Part shown: positions 43,186-51,671 of the stretch, in pieces
How the letters are laid out: every line of letters begins with the position of its first letter
How positions within the stretch are numbered: the stretch's first letter is position 1
Assembly: GCA_015061165.1 (NCBI GenBank)
Contig: SUXC01000009.1
Span: forward strand, 48,211 to 112,210
Origin: Bacteroidales bacterium
GTDB taxonomy: Bacteria > Bacteroidota > Bacteroidia > Bacteroidales > Paludibacteraceae
Length of the DNA stretch: 64,000 nt
Direction of reading: 5' to 3'
Made by a program: the position numbers and the translations under genes
The notes under the pieces: model-generated
Database searches by the model: none
Seen by the model: only the letters and a program-made list of their open reading frames with translations
Told to the model about the DNA's origin: nothing

Positions 43186-43260
43186 GACTCCCGACTCGCG
43201 ACTCCCGATTCATGATTCGCGATTCCCGATTAGGACTCCCGACTCCCGACTCGCGAGTCC
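43186..43260. repeat. CTCCCGA/ATTCGCGA micro-repeat array between waaA and hisS
   Basis: About ten units of seven to eight bases (GACTCCC, GACTCGC, GATTCAT, GATTCGC, GATTCCC and so on) fill the gap and abut the waaA stop codon. The same words lie in frame in priA (14521) and the DoxX-like gene (38561). Confidence 0.85.
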
Positions 43261-44462
43261 TAAAATATCTCCTGGTATATTCTCTCTGTTGCGCCGAGTT
43301 CGCTATTCACATAGTCGGCTGCTGCTTGTCCCATCGCTGTTTGCTGCTCAAAGGTGCGGTCTAATGCCGCAGCAAACTCACGATAGTCTTTCACGCTGAT
43401 GGCTGCACCCGCTTCTATCAGTCCGCGCGCTTCGCGGAACTTCTTCCATGTAGGTCCAAACACCACAGGCATGCCATATACCGCTGCCTCCAATGTGTTA
43501 TGGATACTCACCCCAAAACCGCCACCTATATACGCCACATCTCCGTAGCGATAAATAGACGACAACACGCCTATCGTGTCCACCAACAACACCCGACACT
43601 TATCCACGCTCTGCGGCGTTGCCTCGGTATAGCGCACATAGCGACCCTCGAACAATTGGAATATATCGTGCAGATGTGCAGCATCTATCTCGTGGGGCAC
43701 CAGCACCAATTTCACTCCCTCGCGCTCTGCCATATAGCGAGCCAATAGTTCTTCATCTTTGGGCCATGTGCTACCCGCCACTATCACGCGCTCCGCACCT
43801 GCCACAAAACCCTCTACAATAGGCAAATCCTTCGCCTGCTTCCTCACCGCCATCACACGGTCAAAGCGCGTATCGCCCGCCACCGTCACATGGCTGATAC
43901 CATGTTTTTGCAGCAACTCAGCAGAAGCCCTGTCCTGCACAAATATATGCTGGAAGGTATGCAGCAGTTTCAGGTACTGTTTGCCCCATGGCAGGAAGAA
44001 CAATTGCCCCGAACGGAAGATGGCTGAAATCAAATAGGTGGGTATATTGTTCTTTTTCAGTGCTTTGAGATACGCTGGCCAGAACTCATATTTGACCATT
44101 ACAGCAGCCTCTATGGGCAGGGTCTCCAAGAGTTTCTTGGCATTTCGGTGGGTAGCAAATGGCAGGTAAGTTACCTTATCCACCATGGGGTAGTTCTTGC
44201 GCAGTTCGTAGCCCGAAGGCGAGAAGAAGGTCAGCAGCACTTTGCGGAAGGGCAGTTCGCTCTGCAAACGCTCTATGATGGGGCGTGCTTGTTCGAACTC
44301 ACCCACTGAGGCCGCATGAAACCACAGCACTCCGCTACCGCCAAGCGTCTTCGCCCATTCTTGCAACTCGCCCAGCGCACGCGCCTGACCATGCACCAAC
44401 TTGCGCGCTTTCCTATGCCCAAAGAACGCGGCTATACGTAATATCCAAAAATATATATTCAC
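43260..44462 (-). CDS. waaA: 3-deoxy-D-manno-octulosonic acid (Kdo) transferase
   Basis: Adds Kdo to lipid A precursor at the inner membrane; 400 residues. A short N-terminal hydrophobic segment ([15 protein letters not shown]) is followed by the glycosyltransferase-B fold with [31 protein letters not shown], the AEFWP-type motif [30 protein letters not shown] and the donor-site [27 protein letters not shown]. All are typical for WaaA/KdtA. It follows the lyase gene by 58 bases and precedes hisS by about 100 bases. Confidence 0.95.
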   Translation of the reverse strand: MNIYFWILRIAAFFGHRKARKLVHGQARALGELQEWAKTLGGSGVLWFHAASVGEFEQARPIIERLQSELPFRKVLLTFFSPSGYELRKNYPMVDKVTYLPFATHRNAKKLLETLPIEAAVMVKYEFWPAYLKALKKNNIPTYLISAIFRSGQLFFLPWGKQYLKLLHTFQHIFVQDRASAELLQKHGISHVTVAGDTRFDRVMAVRKQAKDLPIVEGFVAGAERVIVAGSTWPKDEELLARYMAEREGVKLVLVPHEIDAAHLHDIFQLFEGRYVRYTEATPQSVDKCRVLLVDTIGVLSSIYRYGDVAYIGGGFGVSIHNTLEAAVYGMPVVFGPTWKKFREARGLIEAGAAISVKDYREFAAALDRTFEQQTAMGQAAADYVNSELGATERIYQEIF

Positions 44463-44470
44463 TTATCTCA

Positions 44471-44518
44471 ATTTGCCCAATAGTAAATTGTAAATAGTAA
44501 ATTGTCAAATAGTAAATA
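44471..44518. repeat. TAGTAAATTGTAAA micro-repeat
   Basis: AATAGTAAATTGTAAATAGT then AAATTGTCAAATAGTAAAT; the same words occur reversed at 45974-46003 and again at 57298-57331, always between genes. Confidence 0.75.
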
Positions 44519-44520
44519 AA

Positions 44521-45969
44521 CTACAGGCTTTCCCCAAAGTCCTCCTTGAACTTCGATACCAATTCCTCTTGCCAATGTCCAATCTCTTTCAATCGACCAA
44601 AGAAGAAGCGCAGCACTTGTGGCTCCTCTACCCACTTCAGTCCGCCTATGATGTGGCGGTTATCCCACAGCCATTTCACGCGGTCTGCCACATATTTCAC
44701 TTGGGACAAGGTATATACACGGCGAGGCATAGCCAATCGCATCAACTCCAGTTCCGCAAAACGCTCTGTGCCATCTGGCTCGCGTTGCTCAGACAGTGTA
44801 CCACGCTCCATACCGCGAATACCACCTGCGATATACAACGCTGTCGCCACCGCAGCAGCAGGGTATTGGTCGTGTGGCATATCGGGCACAAAACCCTGAC
44901 AATCAATATGCGCACCCAATCCACCCGCAGGCTTAATCATGGGCACTCCGTAGGCATCCAACTCGTTTACCAAGTAATTGATAAACTCAGGTCCGTGGCT
45001 CAGATAGTCCATATCAAGCGACTCGTACAATCCCTCCGCCATGGACTCGATAGAGCGCACGTCTATACCTCCGTAGGTGAGGAAGCCCTCGTACAATGGA
45101 ATATACTCCATCATGCTCTTGATAAGGTCGGTATTGTGACTGATAATCGCACCACCGCGAGCGAAGCCCAACTTGCGCGCCGAGAAGTAGATGATGTCCA
45201 TCTTGCCTGCCAACAGGTGGTAGATCTCCTTGGGGGTCATGTATTTGCATTGTGCCTCGCGGGTCTTCATAAAGTAGATATTGTCTTGCAATAGCGAGGC
45301 ATCCAAGATACTTGGCACACCATATTCATGGCATACATCTGCCACCGCCAACATGTTCTCCAAACTCACGGGCTGACCACCAATCAAGTTGGTACCTGCC
45401 TCCACGCGCACGTATGCCACTTTCTCGGGAGTGTATTGCTCTATCACGCGGCGCAGTTCTTGCAAGTCCATATCGCCCTTGAAGGGGTCATCCGATTGTG
45501 GGATAAGTCCCTTCTTGTGTAGCACCTCCACTACCTCGCCGCCACAACGGGTTACATGGGCCTTGGTGGTGGTGAAGTGGAAGTTCATGATAGCCACAGT
45601 GCCTGGCTTCACAAAACGCTCTGCCAATATGTTCTCGCAAGCACGACCTTGGTGCGCAGGCAACACGTTGTCGGTGCCAAACACCTCTTTCATCGCTGCT
45701 TTCAGGCGATTGAAGGTCTCGCTACCTGCATACGCATCATCTGCCAAGTGCATGGCAGCCGTCTGACGGTCGGACATAGCATTCACGCCCGAGTCGGTCA
45801 GCATATCCAGATAAATATCTTTGTTTTGCAACAAAAAGGTGTTATTACCTGCCTTTTGAATAGCGCGCAGGCGCTCATCCACAGGCAATAGATTCAGTTT
45901 CTGAATCACGCGTACCTTGTGCATCTCCAATGGCACTTGGTTCTCTGATTTGTAAAATTTAACAGACAT
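44521..45969 (-). CDS. beta-eliminating lyase (tryptophanase / tyrosine phenol-lyase family)
   Basis: PLP enzyme of 482 residues that splits an aromatic amino acid to pyruvate, ammonia and indole or phenol. I start at the ATG at 45969 (MSVKFYKSENQ); the longer frame runs through a TAGTAAATTG repeat. Family motifs: LTDSGVNAMSDRQTAAMHLADDAYAGSETF, LPAHQGRACENIL, the PLP Lys in FSARKLGFARGG (about 266) and IRGMERGTLSEQ. The C-terminal PRRVYT and LKWVEEPQVLRFFFGRL fit tyrosine phenol-lyase better than E. coli tryptophanase (PRATYT, from memory), so phenol rather than indole may be the product; this needs testing. It has its own promoter. Confidence 0.85.
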   Translation of the reverse strand: MSVKFYKSENQVPLEMHKVRVIQKLNLLPVDERLRAIQKAGNNTFLLQNKDIYLDMLTDSGVNAMSDRQTAAMHLADDAYAGSETFNRLKAAMKEVFGTDNVLPAHQGRACENILAERFVKPGTVAIMNFHFTTTKAHVTRCGGEVVEVLHKKGLIPQSDDPFKGDMDLQELRRVIEQYTPEKVAYVRVEAGTNLIGGQPVSLENMLAVADVCHEYGVPSILDASLLQDNIYFMKTREAQCKYMTPKEIYHLLAGKMDIIYFSARKLGFARGGAIISHNTDLIKSMMEYIPLYEGFLTYGGIDVRSIESMAEGLYESLDMDYLSHGPEFINYLVNELDAYGVPMIKPAGGLGAHIDCQGFVPDMPHDQYPAAAVATALYIAGGIRGMERGTLSEQREPDGTERFAELELMRLAMPRRVYTLSQVKYVADRVKWLWDNRHIIGGLKWVEEPQVLRFFFGRLKEIGHWQEELVSKFKEDFGESL

Positions 45970-46042
45970 AATACGATTTACGATTTTACTATTTACAATT
46001 GTATTGTTTTGTATCTTTTCGCAATATTGCATAAAAAGTGTG

Positions 46043-46074
46043 CAAAGGTACTAAAAAAAATGCACATACGCAAG
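46043..46074 (-). promoter_or_regulatory. promoter of the beta-eliminating lyase gene
   Basis: CTTG (46074-46071), 20 bases, TACCTTTG (46050-46043) on the minus strand. The -33 box lies inside the left end of the 46.1-kb repeat. Confidence 0.8.
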
Positions 46075-46140
46075 CAAAGCGAGCAATATTTGCAAAAAAA
46101 AGATAGATTAATCTATCTGCATACGATATCCATCCCCCCA
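46051..46140. repeat. 90-bp direct repeat, copy 1
   Basis: CTAAAAAAAATGCACATACG to ATACGATATCCATC; matches 46281-46370 with about ten differences. It contains the palindrome GATAGATTAATCTATC. Confidence 0.85.
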
Positions 46141-46217
46141 CTCAAGCATGCTTGAAAATGGGGTGATGGATATTGGATGCAAAAGGTGCTAACCGTTTTT
46201 TTTTTTGCAAATATTGC
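46083..46217. mobile_element. 135-bp MITE-like palindromic element
   Basis: Ends in inverted GCAATATTTGCAAAAAAA (46083-46100 and the complement at 46200-46217). Inside, GATAGATTAATCTATC is followed by a long stem GCATACGATATCCATCCCCC / GGGGTGATGGATATTGGATGC (46119-46180) with CAAGCATGCTTG near its centre. No coding capacity. A flanking partial copy lies at 46281-46370. Terminal inverted repeats plus a copy suggest a miniature mobile element, but no target duplication was confirmed. Confidence 0.55.
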
Positions 46218-46280
46218 GAGCGAACTGGAGTATGGTCTGCATTTTTCAATTGTAGCTTCGAGGTTGGTGCCCTCGAAGTT

Positions 46281-46370
46281 CTAAAAAAAATGCAACTATG
46301 CAAGCAAAACGACAAATATTTGCAAAAAAAGATAGATTAATCTATCTGCATACGATATCCATCACCCCCA
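46281..46370. repeat. 90-bp direct repeat, copy 2
   Basis: Second copy of 46051-46140. The -7 promoter box next to copy 1 is replaced here by unrelated sequence (CTCGAAGTT), so copy 2 lacks the promoter. Confidence 0.85.
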
Positions 46371-46399
46371 CTCACCTCCCAGTCTGCTTCGACACTTTC

Positions 46400-46493
46400 C
46401 CGATACATACCCGATACATACCCGACACATACCCGATACATACGTATACCCCATGAATACCCCACGAATACCCCGCGTATATCCCATGAATAC
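46400..46493. repeat. two adjoining 11-bp tandem arrays
   Basis: Four units of CCCGATACATA (one with CACACATA-type change) then, after CGTATA, four units of CCCCATGAATA (variants CCCCACGAATA, CCCCGCGTATA, TCCCATGAATA). Both arrays share the period of 11 and the CCC start. Frames open across the array on the minus strand are a by-product of the repeat. Confidence 0.9.
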
Positions 46494-46558
46494 TCCAAAG
46501 CACTTACTAAAATGATAGAAAAGCACTTCGACTGATGTATTCCAAAAAAAGTTAGGCA

Positions 46559-46598
46559 TAAAAAAAGTTGGACACTTTGCTTTCCGCTCATGTCCAAC
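46559..46598 (-). terminator. terminator of the FISUMP/SUMF1 gene
   Basis: Minus strand GTTGGACA (46598-46591) pairs with TGTCCAAC (46574-46567), followed by TTTTTTT; 40 bases after the stop codon. Confidence 0.8.
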
Positions 46599-46639
46599 AT
46601 ATTGTATTTGCATATACGCTCTTTCGCTACATCACTCCG

Positions 46640-49600
46640 TCATCTCCTGGCACCCACATTGAAGGTCGCCCATTTGACACTCAAGCCGAGGTCTACATAC
46701 TCAGGTTCGGGCTTTGGCACGATGGTATCATGCACGAGGCGTTGGGGGAAAGCATAGTATAAATTTCCATTGTTACCTTGTGCGGAGCGCGAATATTGGA
46801 TTTCGGAAAGCTTAAAGAGTGTATATATTTGTAATCCATTGGCAGTTAAGGTATTATTTCGAGCATAACCATAAGTGCCGACATAGCGCATATTATCTAT
46901 ATCATGGTTGAAATACCCCGTGGGTGGTATAAATATCGCTCCTGCTTCTTCCATAGCAGTCCATTGTTGCAAAGAATAGACATTCGCATTAGGATTATTA
47001 TCATTGGGTGTGAATGTTATGCCTTCAGGAGCTGCCCAATCATCAGGCAAGATGATCAATCCAAAAATACTACTGATTTTACCTAATCCCAACAACTGAT
47101 CCGCATTCTTGCGCCCTTGGCAGATATATAGCCATTCATCGTTAGAGAGTGTTCGCCAAGTGTTAGGCGCACTGCCTGCGATGGTGTTTGTTCCCCAATC
47201 CAGGAACTCTCCCTCGTAGTCTGATGATTCAGTAGATAAACTGATACCCCAAGGCGCTTTGCTATCCTTGCCACTCCATCCGAAATACTCTATCGTATCA
47301 GCCAGTTGCCCATTGCGGAAGTGCTTGTGCCCCATATATTCGAGCTGATTATTCGCAAACTGCCATGTCTTGGTGCTTTGGATATATTGCAGATTACCCT
47401 GCGAGAAGCTCACTTGCTTATCCGCTGCCACAGAGAACACACCAATGCGTTTGGGTGGTCTATCGTCATACACAGGACGGATGGTAAAGCCAAAGCAGCG
47501 AGTACCCTTAGTGCTTGCTTCTGTTGGAGGTGCGTCATTGTGTAAAACAATCAAATAAGAATAGTGTCCTTTTTCTAATGTACTGGTCCAATATAATCCA
47601 TCCTCGCCTGCCGGATAAGTTGGACCAGCTCCTTTGTATCCAGCGGCAGGTAAGAATATGGAATTACCATTTGGTCCAGTAACTTTGTACCCATTAACGT
47701 TATTGTGGGTAGTCCAAATCCAATTACAATGTTGGGTCAGTTCATCTACCTCTTCTTTGCTTGGCATGCGCCAATTGCCTCCCCAATGAACCTGCGCAGC
47801 ATCATCTTCGGGTTCAAGTGTCGTTTTGCCATCCGTAGTATTATACTTGGTCAGATTAGATGATGTGCCCCACTTATATGTCGCCCAACTATATTCCTCC
47901 TTCGTCTCCGTCTCTCCCCATGCGAAATAGTCGCCAAAGTCTTCAGGCGAGGTAGCACCCACGTTGAACGTCGCCCACTTGACACTCAAACCAAGGTCCA
48001 CGTATTCGGGTTCGGGTGTTATAGAACGTTCATCCAGCACGAGGCGAAGACCTATATAACTTTTATAGTCTGCTAAGCGGGCGGTACGAAAATCTATGCG
48101 GCAAGTGCTAGCTATATCATAAAAACTACCACTTTTGACAACATGCATCGTCTCGTCAGTATCATAGTAATCTTCACACCACTCCCATACGTTTCCTGAC
48201 ATATCGTATGTACCGAGCTCATTGGGCATCAAGGTAGCAATAGTGTGAGTCTGTTCTTGGCTATTGGATTGATACCATGCTACGCTATCAATACTATTGC
48301 TGCCCGCATAAGTATATCCATGGCTATTCTTTCCACCACGTGCAGCATATTCCCATTCTGCTTCAGTAGGCAAGCGGAAATGTTTGCCAGTCATCTCATT
48401 AAGTTTCTGGATAAAGGTTTGACACTCTTCCCAGCTCACTTTCTCTACAGGTAAGTATTCGCCCTTGAATAAACTATTATTGTAACCCATTACTTGTTCC
48501 CAGAGGCCCTGAGTGACCTCTGTCTGACCAATCGAATAATTAGACAAACTGACTGGGTGCGCATTTTCACTATCGCCCATCGTAAACGTACCACCTTCCA
48601 CGCACATCATGTTGATAGATAGAGTGTCATTGACTTTGACGACAAGGCAAGGCTCAGGTATAGTTTGTGGCACTATCGTATCATGCACGAGGCGGACAGC
48701 ACGACCACGATATAGCGAATGGGAATACTTCCGCACTTCTCGATGTATGAAGCGCATGAAATAGTAGTTATTCTTATCGGCTATTGTACTTGTAGCATAA
48801 CTACCTACATAATCGCTAGGTGGGTTTACTGATTGAGTAGAAAAATTAGTATTCTCCCTATAACCTGCCGCAGGTAGGAATACTGCACCAGCTTCTTCCA
48901 TCACTTGCCATTGTTCAAGTGTATAGATATTATCTTGGTAGTGGTTGGCTTGCGTATTGGTATTGATATACCCTCCACCATTGTAGTTATCATCCCACAG
49001 CAGTCCCTTCTCCGTAGGGAGTTGGCAGGTTGCTCCCTCAGGCAATTGCCAATCGTCAGGCAGAAGTATCATACCTGCTATGCCATTAATAGTCCCCAAA
49101 GCGAACAATTTGTCTGCATTCTTGCGTTCGTGGTAAAGATATTTCCACTCCTCAATTGACAAAGTGCGCCATGTGTTAGGCGCATCGCCGCAGATTGTAT
49201 TTGTTCCCCAGTCCACGAAATCGCCAGCATAGTCGGCAACGTTGGTCGAGGTGCTCACGCCAAAGGGAGCGGTGGTGTTATTCGCGCTCCAGCCAAAGAG
49301 ATCCACCCAGTTGCGGAACGTGGGTTTGAGGTATTTGTTGGCATTGCCTAAATACTCGTATTGTGCATTGGCGAACTTCCAGAGATTAATGGCAGGCAGG
49401 TATTGCAAGTTACCTTGCGAGAAGCTGACCTGCTTGTTAGGTGCTACGGAGAAGACACCAATGCGGCGGTTGGGAATGGTGGGGTCGCAGTCGCATGCTC
49501 CTGCACGAATCATTTGTGCCTTGAGGTGCTCCTTGCCAGGATAAACCATCAGATAGACAGGATTGAAGTAGCGTTGCTCCTCGGTCAGCTCGTTCTGTCG

Positions 49601-49738
49601 GGGACCAATAATCATGATGGAGTCACCCACGATGGTAGGCCAGTTGCCATCTGCTGGTAAGTTGACAGGTATCATCTGTCCCATCACAGAGGAGAGGGAG
49701 AACAGAAATACCGCTATTACAAATATTATTCTGTGCAT
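46640..49738 (-). CDS. secreted FISUMP / SUMF1 multi-domain protein, probably C-terminally truncated
   Basis: 1032 residues with a signal peptide (MHRIIFVIAVFLFSLSSVMG). It holds a FISUMP-like unit (about 95-350, FSQGNLQYLPAINLWKFANAQYEYLG ... WGTNTICGDAPNTWRTLSIEEWKYL), a formylglycine-generating-enzyme/SUMF1 unit (about 370-580, VEGGTFTMGDSENAHPVSLS ... WEYAARGG ... DMSGNVWEWCEDYYD), a second FISUMP unit beginning EPEYVDLGLSVKWATFNVGA, and a third like the first. The last residues EPEYVDLGLSVKWATFNVGARR repeat the opening of unit two and stop at once, so the protein looks cut off within a further unit. Cys pattern for true sulfatase activation is absent; a surface lectin-like or structural role is more likely (inference). 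Confidence 0.85.
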   Translation of the reverse strand: MHRIIFVIAVFLFSLSSVMGQMIPVNLPADGNWPTIVGDSIMIIGPRQNELTEEQRYFNPVYLMVYPGKEHLKAQMIRAGACDCDPTIPNRRIGVFSVAPNKQVSFSQGNLQYLPAINLWKFANAQYEYLGNANKYLKPTFRNWVDLFGWSANNTTAPFGVSTSTNVADYAGDFVDWGTNTICGDAPNTWRTLSIEEWKYLYHERKNADKLFALGTINGIAGMILLPDDWQLPEGATCQLPTEKGLLWDDNYNGGGYINTNTQANHYQDNIYTLEQWQVMEEAGAVFLPAAGYRENTNFSTQSVNPPSDYVGSYATSTIADKNNYYFMRFIHREVRKYSHSLYRGRAVRLVHDTIVPQTIPEPCLVVKVNDTLSINMMCVEGGTFTMGDSENAHPVSLSNYSIGQTEVTQGLWEQVMGYNNSLFKGEYLPVEKVSWEECQTFIQKLNEMTGKHFRLPTEAEWEYAARGGKNSHGYTYAGSNSIDSVAWYQSNSQEQTHTIATLMPNELGTYDMSGNVWEWCEDYYDTDETMHVVKSGSFYDIASTCRIDFRTARLADYKSYIGLRLVLDERSITPEPEYVDLGLSVKWATFNVGATSPEDFGDYFAWGETETKEEYSWATYKWGTSSNLTKYNTTDGKTTLEPEDDAAQVHWGGNWRMPSKEEVDELTQHCNWIWTTHNNVNGYKVTGPNGNSIFLPAAGYKGAGPTYPAGEDGLYWTSTLEKGHYSYLIVLHNDAPPTEASTKGTRCFGFTIRPVYDDRPPKRIGVFSVAADKQVSFSQGNLQYIQSTKTWQFANNQLEYMGHKHFRNGQLADTIEYFGWSGKDSKAPWGISLSTESSDYEGEFLDWGTNTIAGSAPNTWRTLSNDEWLYICQGRKNADQLLGLGKISSIFGLIILPDDWAAPEGITFTPNDNNPNANVYSLQQWTAMEEAGAIFIPPTGYFNHDIDNMRYVGTYGYARNNTLTANGLQIYTLFKLSEIQYSRSAQGNNGNLYYAFPQRLVHDTIVPKPEPEYVDLGLSVKWATFNVGARR

Positions 49739-49778
49739 GCTTTGACAAACAATTAGACTATTTTTCCGTTTCAGACCA

Positions 49779-49810
49779 CAAAGGTACTACTTATTTACGA
49801 AATATACAAT
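49779..49810 (-). promoter_or_regulatory. promoter of the FISUMP/SUMF1 gene
   Basis: ATTG (49810-49807), 20 bases, TACCTTTG (49786-49779) on the minus strand. Confidence 0.75.
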
Positions 49811-49835
49811 TTTTCAACCTAAAAAGCAACTTTTC

Positions 49836-49867
49836 TTTGCATAATTGCAGAAAAAGCAGTATCTTTG
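49836..49867 (+). promoter_or_regulatory. promoter of the EEP nuclease gene
   Basis: TTTG (49836-49839), 20 bases, TATCTTTG (49860-49867), 20 bases before the ATG at 49887; it rules out the upstream in-frame start at 49845. Confidence 0.8.
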
Positions 49868-49886
49868 CAAGCAAATAACAATTCGT

Positions 49887-51203
49887 ATGAAACGCAACAT
49901 TCTTTTTCTAACACTGATTATATCCGTCTGCTCGGTGTGGGCGGTGGAGAAAGTGCAGTTTCCCGAGTCGTTTGCCAACGGTTGGGAACCCTATATCGGC
50001 AAAATGGTACAAATAACCACACCCCTCTACGTATGCGGTAACTACTACGATTCCCTCATCCTTGCCCCCGAACGGCTATACGTACCCGAAGAGCGAGCCA
50101 TAGGATTAGCAGAAGGCGACAGCACGACCTACTGGGCCATCCAACAAGCCAACAGAGCACAAATCATCAACCTCTCGTGCAATATCAGCAACTACAAAGT
50201 GCGCACCGGTGCCATTGTCAAGAACCTCACCGCACGCGTGGTTGCCCCCAACAAACTGGTAACTGGCAAAGCACCTAAGTTCCTCAAAAACAAGCCCGAA
50301 GCCAAACCACAAATGCCCAAAGGCAACCTACTCGTTTGTGCCACAAACATTCAAAACTACTTCTACAACCTCGGCGGATATGCCCACCGCAAAACAACCA
50401 AAGAGCAACAAGCCCTACAAACAGAAAAAATAAGCAAAGCACTCACCAAAATCAATGCGGACATATACGCGCTTTGCGAGATTCAGAAAGGCGATAGCGC
50501 AGCGCAGTTATTGGTCAATGCCATGAACGCAATGGCGAAAAAAGAACAATATGCCTACGTATCACAAGGCTGGAGCAACGGCGACACTATCTCGTGCGGA
50601 TACATCTACCGAACCGACCGCGTGCGACCCTACGGCGACCTGCAATATGGCTACCATGACACACGCGACCACTACCACTATCGCATGGTGGCTTGCGGAT
50701 TCGAAGAACTAAGAAATGGCGAACGCTTTGTACTAAACATCAACCACTTACGCTCCAAGCGAGGCACAGGAGAAATATCCAATGCCAAACGAATGGCAAA
50801 CGTGGATAGTCTGCTGGTTATGCTCAACAGGATTCAAGAAGAGCAGGTGTTTGGCGACACAGATATTCTACTGGTAGGCGACTACAACTGCTACACACAA
50901 GAGCAACCTATTCAAACAATCATTCGTGCAGGCTACGAAGATATGGTTATGCGCTATGATTCAACGGGTTACTCCTACATATACAACAGCGAAGCGGGGT
51001 ATCTGGATAGAGTATTCGCCTCCCCCACTATGGTTGCACAAATCCAACAAGTAAGTCCCTATCACCTCAATGCCGACTACTTCTACACACGCGGTTATAA
51101 AAGAGGATTGGACAAAACCATCTACCGCTATGCCGACCACGACCCGATACTGATTAGCGTGAGATTGGTAGAAGACAATGCAGACAATTATAATCAACAA
51201 TAA
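49887..51203 (+). CDS. secreted endonuclease/exonuclease/phosphatase (EEP) family protein
   Basis: 438 residues with a signal peptide (MKRNILFLTLIISVCSVWA). The first 110 residues are an OB-like domain (GKMVQITTPLYVCGNYYDSL) of the kind that precedes extracellular nucleases. The catalytic part shows the EEP motifs NIQNYFYNLGG, the metal-binding Glu in ADIYALCEIQKGDSA, NHLRSKRGTGE, GDYNCYTQEQP and the final DHDPI. Family relatives are secreted DNases, so scavenging of DNA outside the cell is a fair guess. A PIG-L remnant follows 14 bases later. Confidence 0.85.
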   Translation: MKRNILFLTLIISVCSVWAVEKVQFPESFANGWEPYIGKMVQITTPLYVCGNYYDSLILAPERLYVPEERAIGLAEGDSTTYWAIQQANRAQIINLSCNISNYKVRTGAIVKNLTARVVAPNKLVTGKAPKFLKNKPEAKPQMPKGNLLVCATNIQNYFYNLGGYAHRKTTKEQQALQTEKISKALTKINADIYALCEIQKGDSAAQLLVNAMNAMAKKEQYAYVSQGWSNGDTISCGYIYRTDRVRPYGDLQYGYHDTRDHYHYRMVACGFEELRNGERFVLNINHLRSKRGTGEISNAKRMANVDSLLVMLNRIQEEQVFGDTDILLVGDYNCYTQEQPIQTIIRAGYEDMVMRYDSTGYSYIYNSEAGYLDRVFASPTMVAQIQQVSPYHLNADYFYTRGYKRGLDKTIYRYADHDPILISVRLVEDNADNYNQQ

Positions 51204-51217
51204 AAACAATTATTACC

Positions 51218-51671
51218 ATGAAGACAAGTAAAATGATTCTATTGGCCGTTGGGCTGCTGCTGGCTATTGCTCCAGTGCAAGGCGCTGAGAAATGGTTGGA
51301 AGGTTACAAGAAAGTGCTGGTTATCGGCGCACACCCCGACGATCCAGAAACCATGTGCGGTGGCACCATGATCAAACTATGCGAGATGGGCGTAGAGGTC
51401 GTTTCGGTCTATTTCACAGGTGGCGAGGCAGGTATCCCAGGCAAGAGCCACGAAGAGTCACGCAGTATTCGCACCGCCGAAGCCACAAAAGCCTGCGAGA
51501 TAATGGGCGTGCGACCTGTCTTCATGACACAGATTGACGGCAATGCCGAAATCAACAAAGCACGTTAACCAAATACGCAGAGGCGTTTGTGAAACAAGTG
51601 TGGACGGAGTGAAGTTAGAGGTTAAAGGCTAAAGGTTAAAGGTTAGAAGTTAAAGGTTAAAGGCAAAGGTT
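51218..51671 (+). pseudogene. PIG-L family deacetylase remnant
   Basis: The open frame (51218-51568, 116 residues) has a signal peptide (MKTSKMILLAVGLLLAIAPVQG) and the first zinc motif AHPDDPE, then breaks off at NAEINKAR. Removing eight bases (ACCAAATA, about 51569-51576) would continue as YAEAFVKQVWTE, as in the family, but after that the gene ends in an AGGTTAA micro-repeat (51612-51670). The second half with the HxxH motif is missing (usual length about 250), so the protein cannot be an active deacetylase of the normal kind. Confidence 0.8.
51612..51670. repeat. AGGTTAAAGGCTAA micro-repeat array
   Basis: About eight units of seven bases (AGGTTAA, AGGCTAA, AGGTTAG, AAGTTAA and so on) replace the 3' part of the PIG-L gene and end at the gntP start codon. 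Confidence 0.85.

Noticed and set aside
46337..46613. Two overlapping minus-strand ORFs of 83-87 codons
   Set aside because: Open only because the 11-bp arrays and the terminator lack stops in those frames; no conserved protein features.
49845..49886. Upstream start of the EEP nuclease
   Set aside because: It lies before or within the promoter; the signal peptide begins at 49887.
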